This document shows, in pieces, positions 5,568-11,646 of a stretch of DNA of 11,768 nt (positions are counted from its first letter, which is position 1; each line of letters begins with the position of its first letter). The notes below the pieces were generated by a model. The model saw only the letters and a list, made by a program, of their open reading frames with translations, did no database searches and was not told where the DNA came from. A program made the translations under genes and the position numbers. The stretch comes from Planctomycetota bacterium (GTDB lineage: Bacteria > JAJVIF01 > JAPKYR01): the NCBI GenBank assembly GCA_030673355.1, contig DAOVJF010000036.1, positions 1-11,768 on the forward strand. Direction: 5' to 3'.

Positions 5568-7478
5568 CTAGCGATCGACTAATGTAATCACCTTGTCGCC
5601 AGGATTGAAATTAACCGTGCTGGATTTAACCGGGTTTACGACGACACCATATGCCCTGGATGCGTCATACATAAGCGCCTTTATACGGTAGCCGATCGCC
5701 ACCTCTCCACGCTGCCGTGCGGCTTCTACAACAGTATAGAAATTCACATCCACACCCGGCTTCACGTAATTTTCGGCGGGATCGAGGTAAATTTCCGATC
5801 CCCTGATATCAAAGAGAGTCTGATAAACTTCGTTCAAATATTCATTTTCCGATAACTGTGCCAGCATCAGGCTGATGAGAGAATCGCTCACGACAAAATC
5901 ATCCGCGCGGGTTGCCTCGGCCAGTTCACGGTTACGGATATCCAGCATCTCGGAGACGATTGAGAAGTTGTGTCCGGTGTTATCCTCGATCTCGCGAAGG
6001 TGAAGAAGCGTGACAATGGTCCGCGCGTCGGCAGCCTGCGTATCGAGATGGTCCGAGTAACACATGATTATTACGTACTCAAAATCCTGCAGTCTGAAAG
6101 TTTCAAGTGTTCTGCGATCGGTTGTATCTCCCTTTTTAAACGAGACCGACTCATGCTGCATCCCGGGCAGGCTCAATACACCTTCAACCTCATCCTTCGG
6201 CAGATCGGCAACTACCTGGATCGTAGACCCTTCAGAAAAATATTTCTGAATTTCCTGTATGACAATCGATGTGCGCCAGTTCCATCCAAGAATAACGATC
6301 CGTTTCGGTTCAATGGCGATTTCCGTCGGGCTGTTTATCAAATCATGGGCAATATTGTAATCATCAGTCCCGGAAAGCCTTACGGTATTATCGTCCCTTG
6401 AAATCGCGATAACCTGCGTGCCTGCCTCAATGACTGTATCCATCGGCGGGTTCAGAATGGGAACTGAATCCTTCTGCCTGAGCCCGAAAACCAATGAATC
6501 CTCGTACATCATCAGTGCCTCACCGAAAGTTACTCCGATAAGTTTGGGTTCCTCGTGGAAATAAATTTCATCCCCGCGGAAGTTGAGAATTTCCATGTAT
6601 ACGCTGGACAATCCGGACTGAAGGCAGGTCTGGGCCATGATCCTCGCGACCAGGTCTCCTCCCAGAAGGTACTGCACCTCGTTTTTACCGATCATTTTCG
6701 CGACTTCGAGATTTCCCGGATCATGGATTTCAGCGACAATATGGTACGGCTCTTCGCGACGGCTGGGATTGTTCATTATCGCGAGCAATGTCTTGATTAC
6801 CCACGAATCGGGATCGCTGGAATCCGGTGAGAGGACAATTATCGAACGTGCCGTGTTAAGGCTGACAAGGTCAAGATCGGCCATCTCGACAGGTTTGCCG
6901 CTCCTGCAGATGATTCTTGTCCTGCCGGTAGACCCCACCTTATCGGGGATTTCGTCATCCATCTCGACCTTGTCCTTATTACCGAGAATCACTATGCACG
7001 GCGATGGCTGGTTCTGGTTGGCTATCACCAGTTCCGAAATAATTGTGAAAATCTGCGGCGACCATCCAAGAATCACCACATGGCCTTCCTCAATTACCGT
7101 GGACCGTCCTTTGCGTAATTCATCGAGCTTCGCTTCAAGGCCGGATGAGAGGATACTGATTAATGCGCTGAATATAAAAATCCCACCGAAAGTAACGAGC
7201 AGCATCAACAGTAGAAACGGCCAGCCCCCCTCGTCATCGGCCATAGTACCCGCGTCCATCGTGCGCATCAGGCACAGCCACGCGATTTCAAAGAATCCGG
7301 CGTTTTCAGGGTAGCTTTCACCCTGGGGCAGGAAATTCCCGATAAGGGCTATGGCTGTTAAAACCATAATCAGACCTGCTGTTATGATCACAAGCCATAT
7401 AATCAGCGCCCCCGTGCCTTTCGACATCGTGTTGTCGAACGCATAAAGAAGCCTGTCCTTGAAGGTGATCTTCTTCAT
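5568..7478 (-). CDS. CASTOR/POLLUX-type ion channel with two RCK domains
   Basis: This 636-residue inner-membrane protein has the architecture of bacterial relatives of the plant CASTOR/POLLUX channels, which are ligand-gated cation channels. RLLYAFDNTMSKG (9-21) is the pre-M1 segment. TM1 is at about 24-47. A pore loop follows at 62-84 (EIAWLCLMRTMDAGTMADDEG), and TM2 is at about 86-112. A linker then leads to a first RCK domain starting HVVILGW (133-139) and a second starting RIVILGW (393-399), each Rossmann-like with a C-terminal beta-rich lobe. The pore filter is acidic (MDAGTMADDE) and lacks the TVGYG of K+ channels, so selectivity is uncertain. RCK domains usually sense ions or nucleotides in the cytoplasm. 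GGGAA (7490-7486) lies seven bases before the ATG, with a second purine run GGAG only two bases away. It lies between arsC and the M20-like gene on the same strand, with 160 bases before the latter, so it may be its own unit. Confidence 0.82.
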   Translation of the reverse strand: MKKITFKDRLLYAFDNTMSKGTGALIIWLVIITAGLIMVLTAIALIGNFLPQGESYPENAGFFEIAWLCLMRTMDAGTMADDEGGWPFLLLMLLVTFGGIFIFSALISILSSGLEAKLDELRKGRSTVIEEGHVVILGWSPQIFTIISELVIANQNQPSPCIVILGNKDKVEMDDEIPDKVGSTGRTRIICRSGKPVEMADLDLVSLNTARSIIVLSPDSSDPDSWVIKTLLAIMNNPSRREEPYHIVAEIHDPGNLEVAKMIGKNEVQYLLGGDLVARIMAQTCLQSGLSSVYMEILNFRGDEIYFHEEPKLIGVTFGEALMMYEDSLVFGLRQKDSVPILNPPMDTVIEAGTQVIAISRDDNTVRLSGTDDYNIAHDLINSPTEIAIEPKRIVILGWNWRTSIVIQEIQKYFSEGSTIQVVADLPKDEVEGVLSLPGMQHESVSFKKGDTTDRRTLETFRLQDFEYVIIMCYSDHLDTQAADARTIVTLLHLREIEDNTGHNFSIVSEMLDIRNRELAEATRADDFVVSDSLISLMLAQLSENEYLNEVYQTLFDIRGSEIYLDPAENYVKPGVDVNFYTVVEAARQRGEVAIGYRIKALMYDASRAYGVVVNPVKSSTVNFNPGDKVITLVDR

Positions 7479-7538
7479 GACTCCATTCCCATGGCAGTCG
7501 CTGTCATATTATCAAACAAGGAATTTATCATATGGGGA

Positions 7539-7566
7539 ATTGTAAACCGCATCGGTATTAATTCAA
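7539..7566 (-). promoter_or_regulatory. Candidate promoter of the ion channel gene
   Basis: Read on the minus strand, TTGAAT (7566-7561) and TACAAT (7544-7539) are separated by 16 bases, with four and five matches to consensus. Transcription would start near 7532 and give a leader of about 54 bases. It lies in the 114-base gap after the arsC stop, so the channel gene may be expressed independently of arsC. Confidence 0.4.
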
Positions 7567-7592
7567 AGCCGGATTGGAGCGGCATCGAAAAT

Positions 7593-8072
7593 TCAGCATT
7601 TTGATTCCGGATCGATGTTTACCTTTATTCCGAATTGTTCATCGAGCCATACCATGATCCTGCCTCCGATCTCATCCCTCGCCTCCCGGTAGGCCCTGAG
7701 CTCTTTCGCAGGATAATTGAACGCGGACATCGGATCGGAAATCGACCAGTGCAGGCGTTTTGCTTCGCCGGTTTCGCTTTTGAATACCGGGCAGAAATCC
7801 CTGGCATAATCGCAAAGCGTGATTACCCAGTCAAAATTTTCATTAATGTAATCATCGAAGGAATTGGTTACCTGGCGGGAAATATCGATACCAGCCTCAT
7901 CCATAACCTGTACGGTGAGACGTGCGACTCCCGATGCCTGATGGGATCCAGCGGACCTGACCTCGACCTTATCGTCCGCCCAGTGGCGCAGAAACCCTTC
8001 CGCCATCTGGGACCGGCACGAATTACCGGTACATACAAAAATTACCGGTATCTTCCCTGGTTCGTTTATCAT
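7593..8072 (-). CDS. arsC: Arsenate reductase, LMW-phosphatase (thioredoxin-coupled) type
   Basis: This cytoplasmic enzyme reduces arsenate to arsenite by a cysteine relay, in the LMW protein tyrosine phosphatase fold used by the S. aureus pI258 type. From ATG 8072 it has 159 residues. The P-loop CTGNSCRSQMAEG (14-26) carries C14, the structural C19 and R20. C87 and C94 (TLCDYARDFCP, 85-95) supply the two relay cysteines, and HWSISDP (108-114) carries the general acid D113. The spacing fits Cys10/Cys82/Cys89 of pI258 ArsC, so the full triad is present. A longer frame extends 33 codons upstream, but those residues do not resemble the family and the P-loop lies at its normal distance from the chosen ATG. 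No Shine-Dalgarno is visible: TACAGT sits six bases before the ATG, which suggests a leaderless mRNA. No arsR, acr3 or arsB lies nearby. It is divergent from cdsA. Confidence 0.87.
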   Translation of the reverse strand: MINEPGKIPVIFVCTGNSCRSQMAEGFLRHWADDKVEVRSAGSHQASGVARLTVQVMDEAGIDISRQVTNSFDDYINENFDWVITLCDYARDFCPVFKSETGEAKRLHWSISDPMSAFNYPAKELRAYREARDEIGGRIMVWLDEQFGIKVNIDPESKC

Positions 8073-8078
8073 ACTTAA

Positions 8079-8107
8079 ACTGTACTTTGTGTAATCGAGA
8101 TGTGCAA
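8079..8107 (-). promoter_or_regulatory. Candidate leaderless promoter of arsC
   Basis: Read on the minus strand, TTGCAC (8107-8102) and TACAGT (8084-8079) are 17 bases apart. The ATG begins seven bases after the last base of the -10 box, so transcription would start on or next to the A of the start codon. This agrees with the lack of a ribosome binding site. The -35 is weak. Confidence 0.4.
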
Positions 8108-8128
8108 GTCCGGGGTTTATCGTATAAT
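8101..8128 (+). promoter_or_regulatory. Candidate promoter of cdsA
   Basis: A perfect TATAAT at 8123-8128 has only a weak -35 candidate, TGTGCA (8101-8106), 16 bases upstream. Transcription would start near 8135, nine bases before the chosen ATG. It overlaps the arsC promoter on the other strand, so the two divergent promoters share about 30 bases and could interfere with each other. Confidence 0.4.
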
Positions 8129-8143
8129 ATTGCCTTGATTCAT

Positions 8144-9043
8144 ATGGAGAGGGAAAAGAGAAATCCATCAAAAATGTTTCTAAGGTTCGCTATCGGGGTC
8201 CCGTTTGGTGCAATAGCTATCTGCATCTTTGCTTTCGGGAATATTTCTCTTTTCCTTCTTGTAACCATAAGTGCTGTCCTTGCACTCCGCGAATTCTGGA
8301 GGGTAACGGGTGTCGATCATCCGGGATCGAAATTCCCGATTTCATATCTCGGCTACATTGCCTCTGTTCTCCTGCTTTACGGGTCCTGGGCTTTCCCAAC
8401 CGGATCGTTCACGGTCCTGCTCGCGTTTATGCTCCCGGTATTCTTTATCTCCCAGTTGGTCGCGAAAGCACGCGGGGCGAAGGAATTTTTAAAGGAAGTG
8501 GCGACAGTCTTCCTCGGGGTGATTTACATCGGCGGCCTCTTGAGTTTTATTTTCAAGCTGAGACATCTGCAGATCATCCATGTCGATGCGGGAACGCTTG
8601 AATTTTCACGGACGGTCTTCAATACCGAGGGAATGATCCACCTGACTATCTACCCCGTTCTCGCCGGCTGGGGGTGCGATTTTGCCGCTTTATTTGCGGG
8701 CAAATATTTCGGACGTTCGAAACTTGTGCCCACGATATCCCCGAAGAAAACGCTTATGGGTCTCTGGGGCGGGATGATCGGGAGCGCGATAACGGTAATA
8801 ATTTATTCTTATTCGATCGGACTTGTCGGGCAGGTGGAAATCTGGGAGCTCATCCTGTTCGGTGTGATGGTGGCGGCGATCTCTCAGCTCGGCGACCTTT
8901 CTGTAAGCGCTCTGAAACGTGAAGCTCAGATGAAGGATGCCGGGAAATTACTCGGTGCTCATGGCGGAATGCTTGACCGTATTGACGGTTTCCTTTTTGC
9001 CCTGCCGGCTACCTACCTGTTTTTCCTGTACGTCCTTGGATAG
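8144..9043 (+). CDS. cdsA: Phosphatidate cytidylyltransferase (CDP-diacylglycerol synthase)
   Basis: CdsA makes CDP-diacylglycerol from phosphatidate and CTP at the inner membrane, the entry point to all bacterial phospholipids. From ATG 8144 it has 299 residues, close to the usual 270-300. Hydrophobic helices run from about 12 to the C-terminus. Residues 176-210 hold the conserved WGCDFAALFAGKYFGR and SPKKT(LMG) blocks. The full CDS signature is at 255-281: SALKRE, then KDAGKLLGAHGG, then MLDRID, including the catalytic K-D and D-R-x-D residues. The start is not decisive. No Shine-Dalgarno precedes 8144, and a second ATG at 8174 follows a purine-rich stretch (8147-8160) that is rather far away. 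ATG 8144 keeps a basic N-terminal segment before the first helix. In many bacteria cdsA sits next to uppS/dxr, but those are not here. Confidence 0.93.
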   Translation: MEREKRNPSKMFLRFAIGVPFGAIAICIFAFGNISLFLLVTISAVLALREFWRVTGVDHPGSKFPISYLGYIASVLLLYGSWAFPTGSFTVLLAFMLPVFFISQLVAKARGAKEFLKEVATVFLGVIYIGGLLSFIFKLRHLQIIHVDAGTLEFSRTVFNTEGMIHLTIYPVLAGWGCDFAALFAGKYFGRSKLVPTISPKKTLMGLWGGMIGSAITVIIYSYSIGLVGQVEIWELILFGVMVAAISQLGDLSVSALKREAQMKDAGKLLGAHGGMLDRIDGFLFALPATYLFFLYVLG

Positions 9044-9116
9044 TGATATCAACAGCTCCCATCCTGGATTTACGGGCAGCGTTTAATCTGTAAAAAAATA
9101 GAAGAGGAAATCAGGC

Positions 9117-9503
9117 ATGAGTTATTACATTATTCGTGAATTCGACGGGTCGTTCGATAACACTGTTACCAGTGTAAGGGAAGCCCTTGCAAAGGAAGGT
9201 TTCGGGATTCTGACCGAAATCGACGTAAAGGCCACGCTCAGGAAAAAGCTCGATGTTGATTTTCAGAATTACATAATTCTTGGAGCCTGCAACCCTCCGT
9301 TCGCCTACAGGGCGTTAACGGCGGAGGATAAGATCGGATTGATGCTCCCCTGCAATGTAATAGTGCAGGAAACACCGGATGGAAAAACCGAGGTTGCCGC
9401 AATCGATCCGGTAGCGTCAATGATAGCTGTTGAAAACGTTGAGTTACCTCCGATTGCTGAGAAAATAAGAAGTAAACTCCAGTTAGTAATTGACAGTGTG
9501 TAA
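9117..9503 (+). CDS. DUF302-family protein
   Basis: The 128-residue product matches the DUF302 pattern of small cytoplasmic alpha/beta proteins. It has an N-terminal strand YYIIREFDGSFD, a helix VREALAKEGFGILTEIDV (20-37) and LRKKLDVDFQNYIILGACNPPFAYRAL (41-67), with the characteristic 'ILGACNPPFA' strand-turn and one cysteine. The block IGLMLPCNVIVQET (73-86) carries a second cysteine, and the C-terminal helix is amphipathic. The biochemical function of the family is not established; members are often found near heavy-metal, sulfur or redox genes. GAGGA (9104-9108) lies eight bases before the ATG. It follows cdsA by 73 bases and converges on the nitroreductase gene, with only 12 bases between the stops. 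Confidence 0.85.
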   Translation: MSYYIIREFDGSFDNTVTSVREALAKEGFGILTEIDVKATLRKKLDVDFQNYIILGACNPPFAYRALTAEDKIGLMLPCNVIVQETPDGKTEVAAIDPVASMIAVENVELPPIAEKIRSKLQLVIDSV

Positions 9504-9515
9504 ATGCAGGCCGAT

Positions 9516-10400
9516 TTAATTAACCCAATTAACCGATTTAAATTTCCTTGGTATTGTCCTGTTGAATGTCGATCTGGCGTGTCCGAGGATGAGGCATTCG
9601 ATCACCTCGTTATCCTTCGGAATTCCCAGTTGTTCGCGGAGTTTTTTATCCCGTTCAATAACCGGAGGGATCATACCGACAACGCAACTTCCAAGTCCCA
9701 GGCCCTCAACGGCGATCATCGCGAATGTCGTCGCGATAAGGCAATTTTCCCTGTAAGAAACCGCGTATTTACTTGAATGGAATAGAAGCATCGCCGGTGC
9801 GCCGTAGGTGAGATTATCTACTCCCCTAATAGCCCCTTCCAGTATCAGTTTCGCCAGTGGAATGATTTCGGTTTCCATCTGATGCATATTGTACTTCCCC
9901 ATCATCAATCCCATAAGTGGTTTGAATACCGGAGATGACAACCCCCCGATCCACATCTTGAATCCTTTATGGAACGATGGATAGAGCGCCTGGATTTTCT
10001 CTTTGCCATTAAAAACGATTATCTCGACACTGCTTGGTGGAACGCCCATCGGAGCGGTCGATGTGATCTCAAGGATCTTCTCGATATCTTTCTTTTCAAC
10101 CGGTTTTTCGGTGAATCTGCGTGTTGAACGCCTTGCTTTCAGGAGTAATTCAAAATCGGCGAGGGTCGGAAGTGTGTCGGGGAGGTCGATGAATTCCTCG
10201 TAATTGAAATCACCTGTCTCTATAGCCTGCGTCGGGCAAACCGACATGCAGTGCCCACAGAGAATGCATGATTTTACAGGGTCGTCCACCGGCTGGATTT
10301 TATCTGCGATCAAGTCGAGATGACCTACCGGGCAGATCGCGACGCACCTCGAGCACCGAATGCATTTGTCGTGGTCAATGGTATTCGAAGGTTCAGGCAT
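9516..10400 (-). CDS. Nitroreductase-family flavoprotein with N-terminal 2x[4Fe-4S] ferredoxin domain
   Basis: The 294-residue protein fuses a bacterial ferredoxin domain to a nitroreductase (FMN) domain. The two cubane motifs are complete: C13-x2-C16-x2-C19-x3-C23-P and C45-x2-C48-x2-C51-x3-C55-P. From about 85 the nitroreductase fold begins with ARRSTRRFTEKPV (89-101), the FMN-phosphate-binding arginine-rich segment. Later come YGAPAMLLFHSS (199-210) and a C-terminal AVEGLGLGSCVVGMIP (230-245) near the flavin. Such fusions accept electrons from iron-sulfur clusters, and the substrate is not predictable. The protein is cytoplasmic with no signal peptide. The start at ATG 10400 has GGGAG (10415-10411) ten bases upstream, at the long end of normal. 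A 15-bp dyad lies 50 bases upstream. Confidence 0.9.
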   Translation of the reverse strand: MPEPSNTIDHDKCIRCSRCVAICPVGHLDLIADKIQPVDDPVKSCILCGHCMSVCPTQAIETGDFNYEEFIDLPDTLPTLADFELLLKARRSTRRFTEKPVEKKDIEKILEITSTAPMGVPPSSVEIIVFNGKEKIQALYPSFHKGFKMWIGGLSSPVFKPLMGLMMGKYNMHQMETEIIPLAKLILEGAIRGVDNLTYGAPAMLLFHSSKYAVSYRENCLIATTFAMIAVEGLGLGSCVVGMIPPVIERDKKLREQLGIPKDNEVIECLILGHARSTFNRTIPRKFKSVNWVN

Positions 10401-10450
10401 TGTCCGGGGTCTCCCGCAATGAAGAGGACTGTAGGTTTATCAGGCATGGC

Positions 10451-10465
10451 ACTGAAATGTTCAGT
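10451..10465. promoter_or_regulatory. 15-bp dyad ACTGAA-ATG-TTCAGT
   Basis: Perfect 6-bp arms (10451-10456 and 10460-10465) with a 3-base centre lie 51 bases upstream of the nitroreductase ATG, where an operator would be expected. No clean -35/-10 pair is visible around it. A hairpin with a 3-base loop is also possible, but no T tract follows. Confidence 0.3.
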
Positions 10466-10546
10466 TCAATTCTACATTATATTTACCAAAAATTAATTAA
10501 TCGAACTAATTTACAAATTGTGAGTCTTATTTTTTAGTGGAATTAT

Positions 10547-10575
10547 TTGACTTTAGAATTTTTTAAAAATATAAT
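10547..10575 (+). promoter_or_regulatory. Near-consensus promoter of the right-end two-gene unit
   Basis: TTGACT (10547-10552) and a perfect TATAAT (10570-10575) are separated by exactly 17 bases, the best sigma-70-type promoter in the window. Transcription would start at or next to 10582, which is the A of the first ATG of the downstream gene and the first base of the inverted repeat. The -10 box is inside a second 6-bp dyad, AGAATT (10555-10560) with AATTCT (10573-10578). Confidence 0.65.
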
Positions 10576-10581
10576 TCTGAC

Positions 10582-10606
10582 ATGACATTTCTTGTAAAAA
10601 TGTCAT
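10582..10606. promoter_or_regulatory. Perfect 9+9 bp inverted repeat at the transcription start
   Basis: ATGACATTT (10582-10590) and AAATGTCAT (10598-10606) are perfect inverted copies with a 7-base spacer. The repeat begins at the predicted +1 of the strong promoter and spans both candidate start codons of the next gene (10582 and 10600). As DNA it would be a +1 to +25 operator. As RNA it would be a 5'-terminal hairpin burying the start codon. Either reading implies tight control of this unit. Confidence 0.55.
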
Positions 10607-10908
10607 CCATCAACATCCCAGATGCTGAAACTATGGGAACTCTATTGGAATGGCTCTCTGGAATTTTTACACCGGAAACCGTTTTAGTAATATTATTTAT
10701 GGCAGCCCTCATATGGGTCAAGCATAATGACCATAATACTCATATTGACGTGCTAAAAGACAGCATTAATGAGAAAAAGCAGGAACTAAAAAATGTAACT
10801 GAGGATCGAAACTACTACAGAAATAAAGTACTTGGTAAAGAGCTTCCTTCATCTAATGACATAGGAAACGTTGACATTGACGATACTAATAAAAAGGAGG
10901 AAAAATGA
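10582..10908 (+). CDS. Unrecognised single-pass membrane protein, first gene of AT-rich unit
   Basis: From ATG 10582 the product has 108 residues, from ATG 10600 (the seventh codon) 102. It has one membrane segment, VLVILFMAALIWV (about 34-46), preceded by an amphipathic stretch. A His/Asp-rich juxtamembrane patch (KHNDHNTH, 47-54) follows, then a charged helical region with coiled-coil character (55-84) and a disordered acidic-lysine tail. Charge distribution suggests the C-terminal part is cytoplasmic. No Shine-Dalgarno precedes either ATG. With transcription predicted to start at 10582, leaderless translation from the first ATG is attractive. The stop overlaps the next start (ATGA at 10905-10908), so the two proteins are probably made in a fixed ratio and may interact. 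The coding sequence is visibly AT-richer than the rest of the window, suggesting a different origin. No family is recognised. Confidence 0.65.
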   Translation: MTFLVKMSSINIPDAETMGTLLEWLSGIFTPETVLVILFMAALIWVKHNDHNTHIDVLKDSINEKKQELKNVTEDRNYYRNKVLGKELPSSNDIGNVDIDDTNKKEEK

Positions 10909-11606
10909 TAGCGTACGCAGCCATCGCCATTAGTATTCTTATAATCATATTTGGTAAGTTTGAGCTGAAATCATCAATTGACCAGGCAAAGTATGAAAAG
11001 CACAGATTCAAGGCTTTTAGGTTACGCGAACGGCTTATCATGTTAAATTTAGAGGGGGAAATTTCAGGGGAGAAATGTGAGCAACTTTATACTGCTCTCA
11101 ATTGGGTAATTTATTACTTGCGGGAGATCCCAACTTCTCTAATCGATGGATTCTTAAAAAGCGCTGAAGAAGTGGGGATTTCTGAAGAATCGCGTCAATT
11201 CCAAATGGAACTAAATTCCGCTTCGGAAGTCGTTGTTAAGTGGTATAAAGATTACACAGGATTACTATTTGAAGCTGTAGAGCTTTTTACTCCAGTAAAT
11301 AAGCGCGGCAGTCGTCTCATGGAAATTCCTGTTCTCGGGCCCTTGTATGTCACATACCTTGCAGTTTGGTTTATTATCAAATTAGAAGCTTACAGAGGAC
11401 ATCCTCTCAGTAGAAATGTAAGGACTGGATTTTCGAGAAAACCTGTAAGGGAAGGGCAAATTGGTAAGAGCCCAAAAAAAGGTGAACATTTCCAGGAAAT
11501 TAATAATGTTCGCAAAAAAGGTCTAAAATTGCATGATATTGCTGCTGCAGCTGCTAGTACTATTTCCAGTAAGGGACAAAGTAGGATACCCAGCTTAGCT
11601 TCCTAA
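10905..11606 (+). CDS. Unrecognised membrane-anchored protein, second gene of AT-rich unit
   Basis: This 233-residue protein begins with an N-terminal membrane anchor (2-17, AYAAIAISILIIIFG). A long charged, mostly helical region (20-135) follows, including LRERLIMLNLEGEISGEKCEQLYTALNWVIYYL. A second hydrophobic stretch at about 140-158 (IPVLGPLYVTYLAVWFII) may be a membrane or membrane-associated helix. The C-terminal 75 residues are strongly basic (SRKPVREG, SPKKGEH, NNVRKKG) and end with a short alanine run and a Ser-rich tail. No enzymatic motif is recognised. AAGGAGG (10894-10900) four bases before the ATG is the strongest ribosome site in the window, in contrast to its upstream partner. 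Composition is AT-rich like the first gene. A membrane complex of the two products is inferred from the overlap and shared topology. No + strand intrinsic terminator follows it. Confidence 0.7.
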   Translation: MIAYAAIAISILIIIFGKFELKSSIDQAKYEKHRFKAFRLRERLIMLNLEGEISGEKCEQLYTALNWVIYYLREIPTSLIDGFLKSAEEVGISEESRQFQMELNSASEVVVKWYKDYTGLLFEAVELFTPVNKRGSRLMEIPVLGPLYVTYLAVWFIIKLEAYRGHPLSRNVRTGFSRKPVREGQIGKSPKKGEHFQEINNVRKKGLKLHDIAAAAASTISSKGQSRIPSLAS

Positions 11607-11617
11607 AATACAGGTTC

Positions 11618-11646
11618 AAAAAAACACCCCGCTCATCAGAGCGAGG
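11618..11646 (-). terminator. Intrinsic terminator for a minus-strand gene beyond the right edge
   Basis: CCCCGCTC (11627-11634), loop ATCA and GAGCGAGG (11639-11646) pair in seven of eight positions with one C-A mismatch. On the minus strand the stem is followed by TG and then seven T residues (11624-11618), a good rho-independent terminator. On the + strand the stem is followed by TTGGAAGG, so it would not terminate the two-gene unit. A minus-strand transcript must therefore enter from the right. Confidence 0.65.

Noticed and set aside
6637..7314. A 225-codon + strand open frame opposite the ion channel gene
   Set aside because: It is antisense to the channel's pore and first RCK domain, which show strong family motifs. 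The antisense product is low-complexity and Ser/Arg-rich with no ribosome site.
8073..8171. A 33-codon N-terminal extension of arsC
   Set aside because: The extra residues do not resemble the family, would overlap the cdsA start and both promoters, and the internal ATG at 8072 puts the P-loop at its usual distance.
9504..9550. Repeated TTAATT/AATTAA and CCGATTTA stretches between the DUF302 and nitroreductase genes as a bidirectional terminator
   Set aside because: The stem is short and wholly A-T, most of it lies inside the nitroreductase C-terminal codons, and there is no GC-rich stem with a T tract.
10582..11606. Reading the two right-end genes as a phage spanin (Rz/Rz1) pair
   Set aside because: The second protein has no lipobox, is too long and is not embedded in the first. 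No holin, endolysin or other phage gene is nearby.
11618..11646. Using the right-end hairpin as the terminator of the two-gene unit
   Set aside because: The T tract is only on the minus strand. On the + strand the stem is followed by TTGGAAGG.
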